In this document: in pieces, positions 21,395 through 30,370 of the stretch
Layout of the letters: each line of letters begins with the position of its first letter
Position numbering within the stretch: position 1 is the stretch's first letter
Assembly: GCF_001182045.1 (NCBI RefSeq)
Contig: NZ_CVTY01000007.1
Coordinates: forward strand, 682,001 to 746,000
Origin: Dakarella massiliensis
GTDB taxonomy: Bacteria; Pseudomonadota; Gammaproteobacteria; Burkholderiales; Burkholderiaceae_F
Direction: 5' to 3'
DNA length: 64,000 nt
Made by a program: the position numbers and the translations under genes
The notes under the pieces: model-generated
The model's database searches: none
Seen by the model: only the letters and a program-made list of their open reading frames with translations
Told to the model about the DNA's origin: nothing

Positions 21395-21422
21395 AGCCCG
21401 CAGGAGAAATTCCCTGCGGGCT
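21395..21422 (-). terminator. First terminator of the rpsP-rimM-trmD-rplS operon
   Basis: A perfect 10-bp stem (AGCCCGCAGG / CCTGCGGGCT) with an 8-nt loop is followed by TTTTTTCTTA on the minus strand. Confidence 0.92.
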
Positions 21423-21488
21423 AATTCTATTTCTTTTCCGATGCGGGCACCGAAGCGCCCGGCATCAGAGAACAGCCGACAAAACTGA

Positions 21489-21872
21489 TTACTCAGCCTT
21501 CTCGACGTTCTTGCGGACGAGACGCTCGCGGATGCGGGCGGTCTTGCCGGCGCGGTCACGCAGGTAGTAGAGCTTCGCGCGGCGGACAGCACCGCGGCGC
21601 TTCACTTCCACAGCGCTCACGAGCGGGGAGTAGGTCTGGAACGTACGTTCCACGCCTTCGCCGGAAGAGATCTTGCGGACGGTGAAGGAGGAGTTGAGGC
21701 CGCGGTTGCGCTTGGCAATCACGACGCCTTCATAGACCTGAACGCGGGTGTGGTCGCCGTCGCGGATCGTGACGGAAACAGCCACCGTGTCGCCGGGGCC
21801 GAAAGCCGGAATCTGCTTGTTGAGGCGGGCGATTTCTTCCTGCTCGAGGACTTCAATAATATTCTGTGCCAC
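21489..21872 (-). CDS. rplS: 50S ribosomal protein L19
   Basis: L19 lies at the 30S/50S interface. The 127 residues include the conserved [32 protein letters not shown] and [13 protein letters not shown] segments and the [12 protein letters not shown]-terminal patch, slightly longer than E. coli L19 (115). Last gene of the rpsP-rimM-trmD-rplS operon, 82 bp after trmD and followed by two terminators. Confidence 0.99.
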   Translation of the reverse strand: MAQNIIEVLEQEEIARLNKQIPAFGPGDTVAVSVTIRDGDHTRVQVYEGVVIAKRNRGLNSSFTVRKISSGEGVERTFQTYSPLVSAVEVKRRGAVRRAKLYYLRDRAGKTARIRERLVRKNVEKAE

Positions 21873-21954
21873 TTCTAAATCTCCAGAACCATCACTTCGT
21901 CATTTGGGTAATTTGTTGGTTGACGAAGTAGGATGGGTAAATAATTAAAGCGCG

Positions 21955-22731
21955 TCAGGCGGCATCGCCCTTTTCCGCGCTTTCCTTCATCCGGCGGACA
22001 ATCTCGCGAAGCGACTTGAGGTCGTCCTTTGAAAGCGATCCGCAGGAACGTGCAATTTTAATCAAATCAGGGCGGTTCTTGCAAGTCGCTTCGAGCGCCT
22101 TATCGCGATTCCACCGATCCACCACGGCGTGGTTCCCCGAAAGCAGCACCTCCGGCACCGGTTTTCCGCGCCAGACTTCGGGCCGCGTGTAGTGCGGATA
22201 GTCAAGGAGCCCGGTCGAAAAGGACTCGTCCTCGGTCGAAAGCTCCTTGATCGCGCCCGGAATCCGGCGCACCACCGCGTCGATCAGGCAGAGCGCGGGG
22301 AGCTCCCCTCCCGAAAGCACAAAGTCCCCGATGCAGTACTGCTCATCCACATAGCCCTCAAGGAACCGCTCGTCGATCCCTTCGTAACGGCCGCAGACGA
22401 GCGTCAGGGGATCGGACGGTGCCACCATGTGGGCGATATCCGCGTCTTCAAGCTTCTTTCCGCCCGGCGCGAAAGCGATCACGCGGCCGCGGTTTCCACT
22501 CGCCCGGATCCGGTCAATCGTCTTCGCGAGGGGATCCGCCATGAGGATCATGCCGGGGCCGCCGCCAAACGGCCGGTCATCGACCGTGCGGTGCGGGTCA
22601 TGCGTTTCATCCCGCGGGTTCCAGAGGTTCAGCGTCCAGAGGCCGCGCTTCATCGCGCGCGCCGTGATGCCGGACTCCGTCACCGCGCGGAACATCTCGG
22701 GGAAGAGACTCACTACATCGAATCGCATCAT
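21955..22731 (-). CDS. trmD: tRNA (guanine37-N1)-methyltransferase
   Basis: TrmD methylates G37 of tRNAs and so prevents +1 frameshifting. The 258 residues start MMRFDVVSLFPEMF. The SPOUT trefoil knot is seen in LVCGRYEGIDERF and YCIGDFVLSGGELPAL, with the SAM-binding Gly residues. The middle of the rps/rim operon, 22 bp after rimM. Confidence 0.99.
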   Translation of the reverse strand: MMRFDVVSLFPEMFRAVTESGITARAMKRGLWTLNLWNPRDETHDPHRTVDDRPFGGGPGMILMADPLAKTIDRIRASGNRGRVIAFAPGGKKLEDADIAHMVAPSDPLTLVCGRYEGIDERFLEGYVDEQYCIGDFVLSGGELPALCLIDAVVRRIPGAIKELSTEDESFSTGLLDYPHYTRPEVWRGKPVPEVLLSGNHAVVDRWNRDKALEATCKNRPDLIKIARSCGSLSKDDLKSLREIVRRMKESAEKGDAA

Positions 22732-22753
22732 GCTGCCGCCTTCCTCCCTTCCC

Positions 22754-23254
22754 TTACGACCAGTCCGCGTGCCACTCGACCTGGATCAGTTCCGAGTCGA
22801 GGTCGATATCGAGCACATACTCAGGAATCAGCGGAATCAGGTGACGCTTCGCGCCCTTCACGGCGAGAAGGCTCTGGACGCCGTTCGTTTCAAGCGTTTC
22901 CACCGTCCCCAGCTCTTCGCCTTCCTTATTCACGACGCGGCAGCCGATCAGATCCTCGTCCCAGAATTCGCCTTCCGGCAGCGGCGGAAAGTCCTCACGG
23001 TCAATCAGGATCGTGCCCTTCCAGTTCTGAGCCTCTTCAGGCGACTCACAGCCCTTCCACTTCGCGATCAGGCCCTTTCCGTGAGGCTTCACGCCTTCCA
23101 CTTCAAGCGGCCGGGGTTCCGCGTCCCGCGGCCCCCTGAACCACCACTTCGTGCATTCCAGCAGCAGCTCTTCATCGGTTTCCGGCGCGACACGGATCCA
23201 GCCCTTAACGCCGTAAGGCGACAGCGACCGCGCGACTTCAATCAGATCAGCCAT
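22754..23254 (-). CDS. rimM: Ribosome maturation factor RimM
   Basis: RimM binds S19 and assists maturation of the 30S head. The 166 residues show the N-terminal beta-barrel (SPYGVKGWIRV) and the C-terminal PRC-barrel (IGCRVVNKEGEELGTVETLE, ending HLIPLIPEYVLDIDL). It is preceded by the large RNA structure at 23290-23386, unlike the short spacers in the rest of the operon. Confidence 0.97.
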   Translation of the reverse strand: MADLIEVARSLSPYGVKGWIRVAPETDEELLLECTKWWFRGPRDAEPRPLEVEGVKPHGKGLIAKWKGCESPEEAQNWKGTILIDREDFPPLPEGEFWDEDLIGCRVVNKEGEELGTVETLETNGVQSLLAVKGAKRHLIPLIPEYVLDIDLDSELIQVEWHADWS

Positions 23255-23289
23255 TCAAGCGTCCCCTGAAAATTCCAGACAAAAAAATA

Positions 23290-23386
23290 GACCCTCTTCT
23301 CCCAACGCCTAGATACCGGGTTAAGCACTCGCAGCGGCGAGACACGTAACACGCCGCAAAACCCGGACGTCAGGAGAAAAAGGGTC
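23290..23386 (-). other. Nested four-stem RNA structure in the rpsP-rimM spacer
   Basis: Four complementary pairs nest in perfect order: GACCCT/AGGGTC (23290-23295 with 23381-23386), CTCC/GGAG (23299-23302 with 23373-23376), CCGGGTT/AACCCGG (23316-23322 with 23360-23366) and GCGGCG/CGCCGC (23334-23339 with 23352-23357). The element fills the middle of a 213-bp spacer inside an operon. It could attenuate, be cleaved by RNase III, or stabilise rpsP mRNA. No known RNA family was recognised. Confidence 0.6.
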
Positions 23387-23467
23387 GATCAGAACCAGGA
23401 GCAGATGCCGGAAGGCAATCAGACAGCCGCTCCGCGCGGTTCTGAATCTGAAGCTCTGAGCCTTAGA

Positions 23468-23824
23468 TTAGGCAGCGGCTTCTTCAGCGTTCTTGGCGTC
23501 AGCAGCAGCCTGAGCAGCAGCCTTCTTGGCGGCGTTCTTGGCGGCGGTGGCAGCCTTCTCTTCGGCGCTTTCCGGAGCGGCGAGAGCGACGCGGTTCTTG
23601 AACAGGCGGGCCACGGTGTCGCTCATCTGAGCGCCCTTGGAGAGCCAGTAGTTCACGCGGTCTTCTTCAAAGTGAAGACGGACGTCGGCACCGGCGGCAA
23701 CAGGATTGTAGTAACCAAGACGCTCGATGGAGTGGCTGTCGCGACGCATACGGGAGTCGGTCACAACAACGTTGTAGAAAGGACGCTTCTTGGAGCCGCC
23801 GCGAGCCAGACGGATAACAACCAT
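23468..23824 (-). CDS. rpsP: 30S ribosomal protein S16
   Basis: S16 is an early 30S assembly protein. The start is [18 protein letters not shown] at 23824; an open frame eight codons further up is ignored. The 118 residues contain the usual 80-residue S16 core ([36 protein letters not shown]) and a low-complexity Ala/Lys/Glu tail of about 35 residues. First gene of the rpsP-rimM-trmD-rplS operon. Confidence 0.99.
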   Translation of the reverse strand: MVVIRLARGGSKKRPFYNVVVTDSRMRRDSHSIERLGYYNPVAAGADVRLHFEEDRVNYWLSKGAQMSDTVARLFKNRVALAAPESAEEKAATAAKNAAKKAAAQAAADAKNAEEAAA

Positions 23825-23862
23825 GCTAATTACCTCGTAACTTATCAAAAGTCAGTTGAAAA

Positions 23863-23897
23863 TCAGCCGGTTCCTTCTTGGGTATGGACCCGGCTGA
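23863..23897 (-). terminator. Hairpin upstream of rpsP
   Basis: An 8-bp stem TCAGCCGG / CCGGCTGA extended by TCC/GGA across a mismatch is followed by TTTTC on the minus strand. It may terminate menE transcripts or be part of the rpsP leader. Confidence 0.55.
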
Positions 23898-24027
23898 CAA
23901 AAAATAAATCGACCCGGCGCGTGTATGCGCACGAGTCAGGAATTTGGCATTTTATGCGAAAAGGAGAAACACTGCAACTCTCTGCCCCTCCGGGATAAAC
24001 CCATTGGGACAAAGAGATGCATCTCTT

Positions 24028-25134
24028 TCAGAGATCCTGCTTCAAGTCCCCAGTCGCTTCAGCTGCCGCGCGCTGAATCCCCTTGCGGTCAGGCTTTCCG
24101 GACCGGGTCTGGGGAATCTTCGGAACAAACACCGCGTGACGGGGCTTCCAGTAGGGAGAAAGCCCTTCACGCTTCAGAATGGCGCGGAAGTCAGGGAGCG
24201 CGATCGGGTGATCGGACTCCACTTCCACGGTCACCGCGCTTCCGAGATCCGCATCCGGAAGCCACGTGACCGCAAAGGGGGCCGGCATTTCAGACCGGAT
24301 CGCGTCCTCAAGCGCCTCAGCCGGCACCTTGATTCCGCCCGTATCGATCACATTATCGACGCGGCCGAGCACACGGAACTCCGTGCTCCCTTCCGCGAAC
24401 TTCACGATATCGTTCGTCTCGATTCTCGGAACATCGATCGCCGGAGCGCAGATCACGAGTGTCCCGCGGGAGGATTCGGAAAGCGTCACACCGGGGAGCG
24501 GCTCGTACCAGGGACCGGCCTTCGGCCCTGAGAGCGGCCGCAGCGCAACGTGTGAGAGCGTCTCCGTCATCCCGTAGGTTGACCAGACGTGATGCGGGAA
24601 GGTCTTCAGAATAGCGGCGAGCGCGTCATCCGTCGCCGCGCCTCCGATAATGAGCTCCTGGACACCTCGCATCAGGGCTTCTTCCTTCGGGGTCCCGAGC
24701 GACGCCTTTACCTGAAGCGGGACGAGCGCCGCGAAGACCGGGGATTCAGAGAGCCCCTCAAAGGGGTGGCGCGACGGATCCTGCACGATCACGCGGAGCC
24801 CCGCGAGCATCGCGCGGACCACCACCATCTGCCCCGCGATGTAATCCATCGGAAGGCAGAGGAGCGCGGTGTCGCCCGCTTTGAGACCCAGTCTCTCCAC
24901 CGTCATGCGGGCGCTTGCGAGCATGGCGGTCTTCTTCGCGTGAATCGTCTTCGGCACACCGGTGGAACCCGACGTATGAAGCGTGACTTCAGGATCCGGG
25001 CCGCACCAGTGGAGGCAGAACTCAAGGACCTTACGGATTTCGTCGTTCGTTTCCGTGCGGAGCGCCTCGCGGAATCCCTCTTCACCGGAAATCACGCGGC
25101 CGTTGATATCGATTGACTGAGGAAGCATCTTCAC
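24028..25134 (-). CDS. menE: O-succinylbenzoate-CoA ligase (short form)
   Basis: An AMP-forming acyl-CoA ligase assigned to menaquinone synthesis because it directly follows menB by 11 bp. The adenylation motifs are present: TSGSTGVPK (A3), STYGMTE (A5), the Asp/Arg pair near RVLGRVDNVIDTGG, and the catalytic Lys region SGKPDRKG. At 368 residues it is shorter than E. coli MenE (451), lacking part of the N-terminal subdomain, as in other compact MenE proteins. The substrate is inferred from context. Confidence 0.85.
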   Translation of the reverse strand: MKMLPQSIDINGRVISGEEGFREALRTETNDEIRKVLEFCLHWCGPDPEVTLHTSGSTGVPKTIHAKKTAMLASARMTVERLGLKAGDTALLCLPMDYIAGQMVVVRAMLAGLRVIVQDPSRHPFEGLSESPVFAALVPLQVKASLGTPKEEALMRGVQELIIGGAATDDALAAILKTFPHHVWSTYGMTETLSHVALRPLSGPKAGPWYEPLPGVTLSESSRGTLVICAPAIDVPRIETNDIVKFAEGSTEFRVLGRVDNVIDTGGIKVPAEALEDAIRSEMPAPFAVTWLPDADLGSAVTVEVESDHPIALPDFRAILKREGLSPYWKPRHAVFVPKIPQTRSGKPDRKGIQRAAAEATGDLKQDL

Positions 25135-25145
25135 CTCCGATCCGC

Positions 25146-25964
25146 TTACGGGAGGCGGGGAGACTTGGAGAAGTCAGGCTTACGCTTCTCGAGGAACGCC
25201 TTTCCGCCCTCCTGGGCTTCGTCCGTCATGTAGTAAAGCATCGTCATGTCGCCCGCGAACTGCTGGAGACCGAGCTCACCGTCAAGCTCCGCGTTGAGGC
25301 CGAACTTCAGGAACCGGAGCGCGAGCGGGCTGTACTGCTGCATCTGCTTCGCCCACTCAACGGTCGTTTCCTCAAGCTTATCGAACGGCACCACGGTGTT
25401 CGCGAGTCCCATTTCAAGCGCTTCCTTCGCGCTGTACTGGCGGCAGAGGAACCAGATCTCGCGCGCCTTCTTCTGCCCTACGATACGGGCGAGGTAAGAC
25501 GCCCCGAGCCCCGCGTCAAAGCTTCCGACCTTGGGTCCGGTCTGACCGAAAATCGCGTTTTCAGAGGCGATCGTGAGATCGCAGACCGTGGCTAGGACAT
25601 TGCCTCCCCCGATCGCGTAGCCATTCACCATCGCGATCACGGGCTTCGGAAGCGACCGGATCTGCTTCTGAACGTCGAGCACGTTGAGGCGCGGCACGCC
25701 GTCCGGGCCCACATAACCGCCGCGGCCCTTGAAATGCATATCGCCGCCCGAGCAGAAAGCCTTGTCGCCTTCGCCTGTCAGCACCACGACCGAAATATCC
25801 TCACGCTCGCGGCAGATCGCGAACGCCTCTCCCATCTGAGCGACCGTCACGGGCGAGAAGGCGTTACGCACTTCAGGGCGGTTAATCGTGATCTTAGCGA
25901 TGCCTTCAAAGAGTTCGAACCGGATGTCGGAATATTCCTTGATCGGTTTCCAGGCAAAAGTCAT
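25146..25964 (-). CDS. menB: 1,4-dihydroxy-2-naphthoyl-CoA synthase
   Basis: MenB closes the naphthoquinone ring of menaquinone from O-succinylbenzoyl-CoA. The crotonase fold is clear over 272 residues. MenB-specific motifs are [16 protein letters not shown] (oxyanion hole and mobile loop), [12 protein letters not shown], and [15 protein letters not shown], which holds the acidic residue near the naphthol site. It forms a two-gene unit with menE and is separated from the upstream menI-like gene by a strong terminator at 26001-26048. Confidence 0.97.
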   Translation of the reverse strand: MTFAWKPIKEYSDIRFELFEGIAKITINRPEVRNAFSPVTVAQMGEAFAICREREDISVVVLTGEGDKAFCSGGDMHFKGRGGYVGPDGVPRLNVLDVQKQIRSLPKPVIAMVNGYAIGGGNVLATVCDLTIASENAIFGQTGPKVGSFDAGLGASYLARIVGQKKAREIWFLCRQYSAKEALEMGLANTVVPFDKLEETTVEWAKQMQQYSPLALRFLKFGLNAELDGELGLQQFAGDMTMLYYMTDEAQEGGKAFLEKRKPDFSKSPRLP

Positions 25965-26000
25965 CTTCAGTTCCTCAAAAAAATGTCATGCAAAAAATCG

Positions 26001-26048
26001 GAAGGGGAGGCTGAGCTCAGGTAAAAAATCAGCTCAGCACTCCCCTTT
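26001..26048 (-). terminator. Terminator after the menI-like gene
   Basis: On the minus strand a stem GGGGAG plus GCTGAGCT/AGCTCAGC with an A bulge closes a loop and is followed by GATTTTTTGC. It isolates etfB-etfA-menI from menB-menE. Confidence 0.88.
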
Positions 26049-26079
26049 CCGCGCCGTCCGGGAAAATCCAGGCGGCGCG

Positions 26080-26478
26080 CTAGTGTTCCTCAGCGGTTTT
26101 CCGCCGCTTGATAACGTTCGTCACACGGGCAGTGGAAACGAGGTCTCCCGCTTCGTCAAAGAGATCCACGTTCCAGACATGCAGCCGGTACCCCGTGCGA
26201 AGCGCTGTCGCCCGGGCGGTCACAAGGCCTCCGACCGGCACTGCTTTCACGTGGTTCGCGCTCACATTGATGCCAAGCGGCATCGCGTCCTCTCCCGCGA
26301 TACGGCGGGAGCCCGCGCCTGCCATCGTTTCCTCAAGCGCGAGCATCGTGCCGCCGGAGCAGTAGCCGTAAGGCTGCGCCACCGCTTCCGTCACCGTGAA
26401 GCGGGCCTCAACCTCTCCTGCCTTCACTTCAGGCAGGATCTCAAACCCAAGCGTCTTCTGAAGTCCCACGGCTGCCAC
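26080..26478 (-). CDS. menI: Hotdog-fold thioesterase, probable DHNA-CoA hydrolase
   Basis: A 132-residue PaaI/MenI-type hotdog thioesterase. The Glu-bearing helix GYCSGGTMLALEETMAGAGSRR matches the GG-x-S/T-...-E catalytic motif of YdiI/PaaI proteins, and NVSANHVKAVPVGG is the typical central strand. Proximity to menB and menE suggests hydrolysis of 1,4-dihydroxy-2-naphthoyl-CoA. It starts two bases after the etfA stop, so it is part of the etf operon. Another acyl-CoA substrate is possible. Confidence 0.78.
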   Translation of the reverse strand: MAAVGLQKTLGFEILPEVKAGEVEARFTVTEAVAQPYGYCSGGTMLALEETMAGAGSRRIAGEDAMPLGINVSANHVKAVPVGGLVTARATALRTGYRLHVWNVDLFDEAGDLVSTARVTNVIKRRKTAEEH

Positions 26479-26480
26479 GC

Positions 26481-27410
26481 TCAGAGCGCCTTTGTGAGTT
26501 CTTCAACAGCCGAGGCGGCATCCGCAACGAGACCGTAATCCGCCACGTCGAAAATCGGAGCCTCAGGATCCTTATTCACCGCGACGATGACTTTCGACCC
26601 CATCATGCCGGCGAGGTGCTGCAGAGCGCCCGAGATACCGAACGCGATGTAGAGATCCGGGGCCACGATCTTACCCGTCTGCCCCACCTGCCACTCGTTC
26701 GGGCAGAGACCGTTATCGACCACAACGCGGGTTGCTCCGATCGCGGCGCCGAGCTTATCGGCGAGCGCCTCAAGCGCCTTGAACCCGGCTTCACCGTCAA
26801 GACCCTGGCCGCCCGCCACCACGCGCTTCGCGGTGAGGAGGTCAGGACGGTCGCTCTTCATGATTTCAGCGGAACGGAACGTGTTCTTCGCGAACGCCTC
26901 AACCGGAGCGAGGTCTTCGACAGAGGCCGCGCCGTCATCCGCCGCGGCTTCAAAGGACGTCGTACGGACCGTGGCGACGACCGGAGCGCCGGAGGTCTTC
27001 ACCGTGGTGATCACGCCGCCCGCGTAGATCGCGCGCTTGAAGGTCGAGGCGTCAATCACGTCCGAGATTTCAGTAAGCGGCGAGACGCCAAGCTTCGCCG
27101 CGACACGCGGCATCGCGGCGCGGTTCAGGAATCCGAGCGCGAAGAAGATGTGCGTGTAATTGGATGCGACCGCGAGCACCTGGGAGGCGAGCGTCTCGGG
27201 GGACAGGTGGTCAAGCGAGTCAGAATCCGCCGCGAGGACCCGGGCGACGCCATGCAGTTTGGCTGCGGCGTCAGAAGCCGCGCGGGCTCCCTTTCCGGCA
27301 ATCAGCAGATCGACGTTTCCGTCGATACGGTTTGCCGCCGCGACGGCGGCACGGGTCGAAGAAGCGCGGAAGCTTCCCTCAGAAAAATCACTGACAACAA
27401 GAATCGACAT
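26481..27410 (-). CDS. etfA: Electron transfer flavoprotein alpha subunit
   Basis: EtfA binds FAD and passes electrons from acyl-CoA dehydrogenases to ETF-quinone oxidoreductase. The 309 residues include the C-terminal FAD signature [14 protein letters not shown], followed by [18 protein letters not shown]. The N-terminal segment is the less conserved domain I. It lies 25 bp after etfB. No acyl-CoA dehydrogenase or ETF dehydrogenase is in the window. Confidence 0.97.
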   Translation of the reverse strand: MSILVVSDFSEGSFRASSTRAAVAAANRIDGNVDLLIAGKGARAASDAAAKLHGVARVLAADSDSLDHLSPETLASQVLAVASNYTHIFFALGFLNRAAMPRVAAKLGVSPLTEISDVIDASTFKRAIYAGGVITTVKTSGAPVVATVRTTSFEAAADDGAASVEDLAPVEAFAKNTFRSAEIMKSDRPDLLTAKRVVAGGQGLDGEAGFKALEALADKLGAAIGATRVVVDNGLCPNEWQVGQTGKIVAPDLYIAFGISGALQHLAGMMGSKVIVAVNKDPEAPIFDVADYGLVADAASAVEELTKAL

Positions 27411-27435
27411 TTCTATTCAATAGTTCCGAATGGGG

Positions 27436-28194
27436 TTAGAGGACCTTCGCTTCGTTGCGGAGCTTGTCAACGAGTTCCGCGACGCTGGAAACCTTGACGC
27501 CGGCCTTGCGGGCGGCGGGGGCTTCATACGCGGTGACCGCGAGCTTCGGCGCGGTATCGGTGCCAAGGGACGCGGCTTCAATCGTTTCGACAGGCTTCTT
27601 TCTCGCCTTCATCATGCTCGGCAGCGTGACGTAGCGGGGCTCAGCGAGCCGGAGATCCGCCGCGAACGCGGCCGGAAGCGTGAGAGCGCGGACTTCCGTG
27701 CCGTCACCCGTCTGGGAGCTCACGACAAGCGCGCCGTCTTCGATCGCGATCTTATCGGCGTTCGGTCCGAACGGCAGATCAAGGAGCGCAGTCGTCATCG
27801 CGCCGGTCTGCTCGGCGTCATCATCAATCGCCTGCTTGCCAAACGCGATCACATCCGGATTCTCTTTCCCGATCACGGCTGCGAGAATGCGGGCCACGGC
27901 GAGCGGCCCAAGCGCCTCGTCCGTCTTCACATGAATGCCGCGGTCAGCGCCCATCGCGAGCGCGACGCGGAGCGTATCAACCGCCTTCGCGTCACCGATC
28001 GTCACGGCAACCACTTCGTCCGCCTTGCCGGCTTCCTTCAGCTGCACGGACGCCTCAACCGCGATTTCATCAAAGGGGTTCATCGAACGCTTGACCATGG
28101 GCTTCTTATCAATATCAAGCCCGCTGCCGTCAGGCAGAGCGTGGACCTTCACGTTGTAGTCAACAACTCGCTTTACTGCGACCAGCACCTTCAT
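27436..28194 (-). CDS. etfB: Electron transfer flavoprotein beta subunit
   Basis: EtfB binds AMP and forms the heterodimer with EtfA. The start MKVLVAVKRVVDYNVKV at 28194 has AAGGAG upstream; a longer open frame above it is not used. The 252 residues contain the family motifs NPFDEIAVEASV, ALAMGADRGIHV and the GKQAIDDDAEQTG recognition loop region. It is the first gene of etfB-etfA-menI. A TATAAT lies on the minus strand at 28273-28278. Confidence 0.97.
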   Translation of the reverse strand: MKVLVAVKRVVDYNVKVHALPDGSGLDIDKKPMVKRSMNPFDEIAVEASVQLKEAGKADEVVAVTIGDAKAVDTLRVALAMGADRGIHVKTDEALGPLAVARILAAVIGKENPDVIAFGKQAIDDDAEQTGAMTTALLDLPFGPNADKIAIEDGALVVSSQTGDGTEVRALTLPAAFAADLRLAEPRYVTLPSMMKARKKPVETIEAASLGTDTAPKLAVTAYEAPAARKAGVKVSSVAELVDKLRNEAKVL

Positions 28195-28602
28195 TATGAA
28201 AAAACTCCTTGCGCTTTCAGGGCGCTTCGGGGAGTTCCGCGCGAAGCGCCTTCTGTTTAAGAGATGGCAGGAATTATAAAGGGACAGAAATCCGGGATCC
28301 GGATTAAAAAATGCGACTTTCGGCGTAGAGCCATCCGTAACCGGGAGTCCCAAATATCGGGGTTCGCTGCCCACAGAGCCCGTTTAATCTGTCAGAATAA
28401 AAAGATGTTGCCGTGATCCGGATGTGAGCGCTGATCCCGCGCTCTTTCCCGGCTATCCGCGGCCCCGCCCGCTGTTCGTTCCTCCCGGAAGTCCTGCTGA
28501 GTGTGTGTTTGCCTCCTTCCGGATGCTGGTTCAAACCGCCGGCCGTGTCAGATTCGTGTTTTTCTCTTTTTGTTATCCAAGTAATCTCTTGAGGAGATAT
28601 CC
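28195..28602. other. 408-bp divergent promoter region between etfB and fhs
   Basis: No gene is seen. The etfB side has a TATAAT on the minus strand at 28273-28278 and a small palindrome TCCGG-GAT-CCGGA at 28291-28303. The fhs side ends in a GAGGAGATATCC ribosome binding site. No riboswitch was recognised. Confidence 0.6.
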
Positions 28603-30249
28603 ATGCTTTCTGATATTGAAATCGCGCATTCCGTCAAACTGAAACCGATTGAGCAGCTCGCGCACGAAATCGGTCTGACTGATGCCGAATTCGAACCCTA
28701 CGGCCGTGACAAGGCGAAGGTTCATCTGAACCCGGAGCGTAAGCCCCACGGGAAACTGATCCTCGTGACGGCGACGTCCGGCATGCCGGCCGGCTCCGGA
28801 AAGACCACGACTTCGATCGCCCTCGCCCAGGGCCTCCGCAAGATCGGGAAGAACTCCTGCCTCGCGCTCCGCGAACCGTCTCTCGGCCCGTGCTTCGGCA
28901 TGAAGGGCGGCGCGGCCGGCGGCGGCTACTCTCAGGTTCTCCCGATGGAGTCGATCAACCTCCACTTCACGGGCGACTTCCACGCGATCACGTCCGCGAA
29001 CAACCTCCTCGCCGCGGTCCTCGATAACTGCCGCTACCGCGACCAGCTGAACATCAAGGAAATCACCTGGAAGCGCGTGCTCGACATGAATGACCGTCAC
29101 CTCCGCTTCATCGTGACGGGTCTCGGCGGCTCCGCGAACGGCATTCCGGCGGAAACCGGTTTCGATATCACGGTGGCCTCCGAACTGATGGCCGTGCTCT
29201 GCCTCGCGAAGAACGAGGACGACCTCCGCGCCCGCATCAATAAGCTCGTCGTCGCGACGAAGAAAGACGGCACGCCGCTCACCTGCGGTGAAGTGGGCTG
29301 CACGGGCGCTCTGATGGCGCTGCTCCTTGAGGCGACGAAGCCGAACCTCGTTCAGACGATCGAAGGCGGCCCCGCCTTCATTCATGGCGGCCCGTTCGCG
29401 AACATCGCCCACGGCTGCAACTCGGTTGCCGCGACGGAAGCCGCTCTTACGGTCGGCGACTACGCGATCACGGAAGCAGGCTTCGGTTCTGAACTCGGCG
29501 CTGAGAAGTTCTTCGATATCAAGTGCCGCTCCGCTGACCTCCACCCGAGCGCCACGGTGCTCGTCACGAGCCTCCGCGCTCTCCACTGGCACGGCGGCGT
29601 GCCGCTTGCCGAGATCGGTGAAACGAATCCTGAAGCGCTGAAGAAGGGCCTTTGCAACCTCGATCACCACATCCGCAACATGCAGGCCTTCGGCCCGAAC
29701 GTCGTCGTCGCCCTGAATCACTTCGCAAACGACGATGAGGCGGAAGTCGAAATCGTCCGCAGCCGCGTGAAGGAATTCGGCGCGCGGTTCGCGATTTCGG
29801 ATGGTTTCGCAAAGGGCGGCGAAGGTGCCATGGATCTCGCGCGCGAAGTGGTCGCGGCCTGCGAAGGCGACCCGAAGCCGATCAACTTCGCCTACGAAGC
29901 TGACGCTCCGATTCTCGACAAGATCCAGTCGGTCGTCACCCGCTGCTACGGCGCGGATGGCTTTGATCTCTCCGAAAAGGCGAAGAAGGATCTGAAGCAG
30001 ATTGAGGAGTGGGGCTTCGGCCGTCTCCCGGTCTGCATCGCGAAGACTCCGCTTTCTCTTACGCATGACGCGAAGCGCCTCGGCGCTCCGAAGGGGTTCC
30101 GCATCCCGGTTGAACGCCTGATCCTCAACGCGGGCGCTGGGTTCGTTGTCGTGACGACGGGCTCCATCCTCCGCATGCCGGGTCTCCCGAAGGCTCCGAA
30201 CGCCTTCAAGATCGACGTGAAGAACGGTCAGATCGCGGGCCTCTCCTAA
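28603..30249 (+). CDS. fhs: Formate-tetrahydrofolate ligase
   Basis: Fhs makes 10-formyl-tetrahydrofolate from formate, tetrahydrofolate and ATP, and can run in reverse to make ATP. At 548 residues it matches the usual 550-560. The P-loop PAGSGKTTTS lies near residue 65, followed by LREPSLGPCFGMKGGAAGGGYSQ divided across the substrate pocket, and NLHFTGDFHAI. Codon use is strongly biased towards C-ending codons, suggesting high expression. Typical of anaerobes and absent from E. coli. It is bordered by tandem terminator hairpins. Confidence 0.98.
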   Translation: MLSDIEIAHSVKLKPIEQLAHEIGLTDAEFEPYGRDKAKVHLNPERKPHGKLILVTATSGMPAGSGKTTTSIALAQGLRKIGKNSCLALREPSLGPCFGMKGGAAGGGYSQVLPMESINLHFTGDFHAITSANNLLAAVLDNCRYRDQLNIKEITWKRVLDMNDRHLRFIVTGLGGSANGIPAETGFDITVASELMAVLCLAKNEDDLRARINKLVVATKKDGTPLTCGEVGCTGALMALLLEATKPNLVQTIEGGPAFIHGGPFANIAHGCNSVAATEAALTVGDYAITEAGFGSELGAEKFFDIKCRSADLHPSATVLVTSLRALHWHGGVPLAEIGETNPEALKKGLCNLDHHIRNMQAFGPNVVVALNHFANDDEAEVEIVRSRVKEFGARFAISDGFAKGGEGAMDLAREVVAACEGDPKPINFAYEADAPILDKIQSVVTRCYGADGFDLSEKAKKDLKQIEEWGFGRLPVCIAKTPLSLTHDAKRLGAPKGFRIPVERLILNAGAGFVVVTTGSILRMPGLPKAPNAFKIDVKNGQIAGLS

Positions 30250-30314
30250 GCGTCAGACAGTTGCTCTCCGCCCCGCCTTCAGAAGGCCGGGCGGACTGAA
30301 AACCCCATAAAAAG

Positions 30315-30345
30315 ACGGACCGCAGCTTTTCGAACTGCGGTCCGT
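30315..30345. terminator. Bidirectional terminator between fhs and pgsA
   Basis: A perfect 11-bp stem (ACGGACCGCAG / CTGCGGTCCGT) with a 9-nt loop is followed by TTTTTTTG on the plus strand and CTTTTTATG on the minus strand. A second GC hairpin at about 30269-30295 (CCGCCC...GGGCGG) precedes it on the fhs side. Confidence 0.93.
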
Positions 30346-30370
30346 TTTTTTGTATCCGAAAACTTTTTTC

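Noticed and set aside
28573..30066. 497-codon open frame opposite fhs
   Set aside because: It is a shadow of a strongly codon-biased gene.
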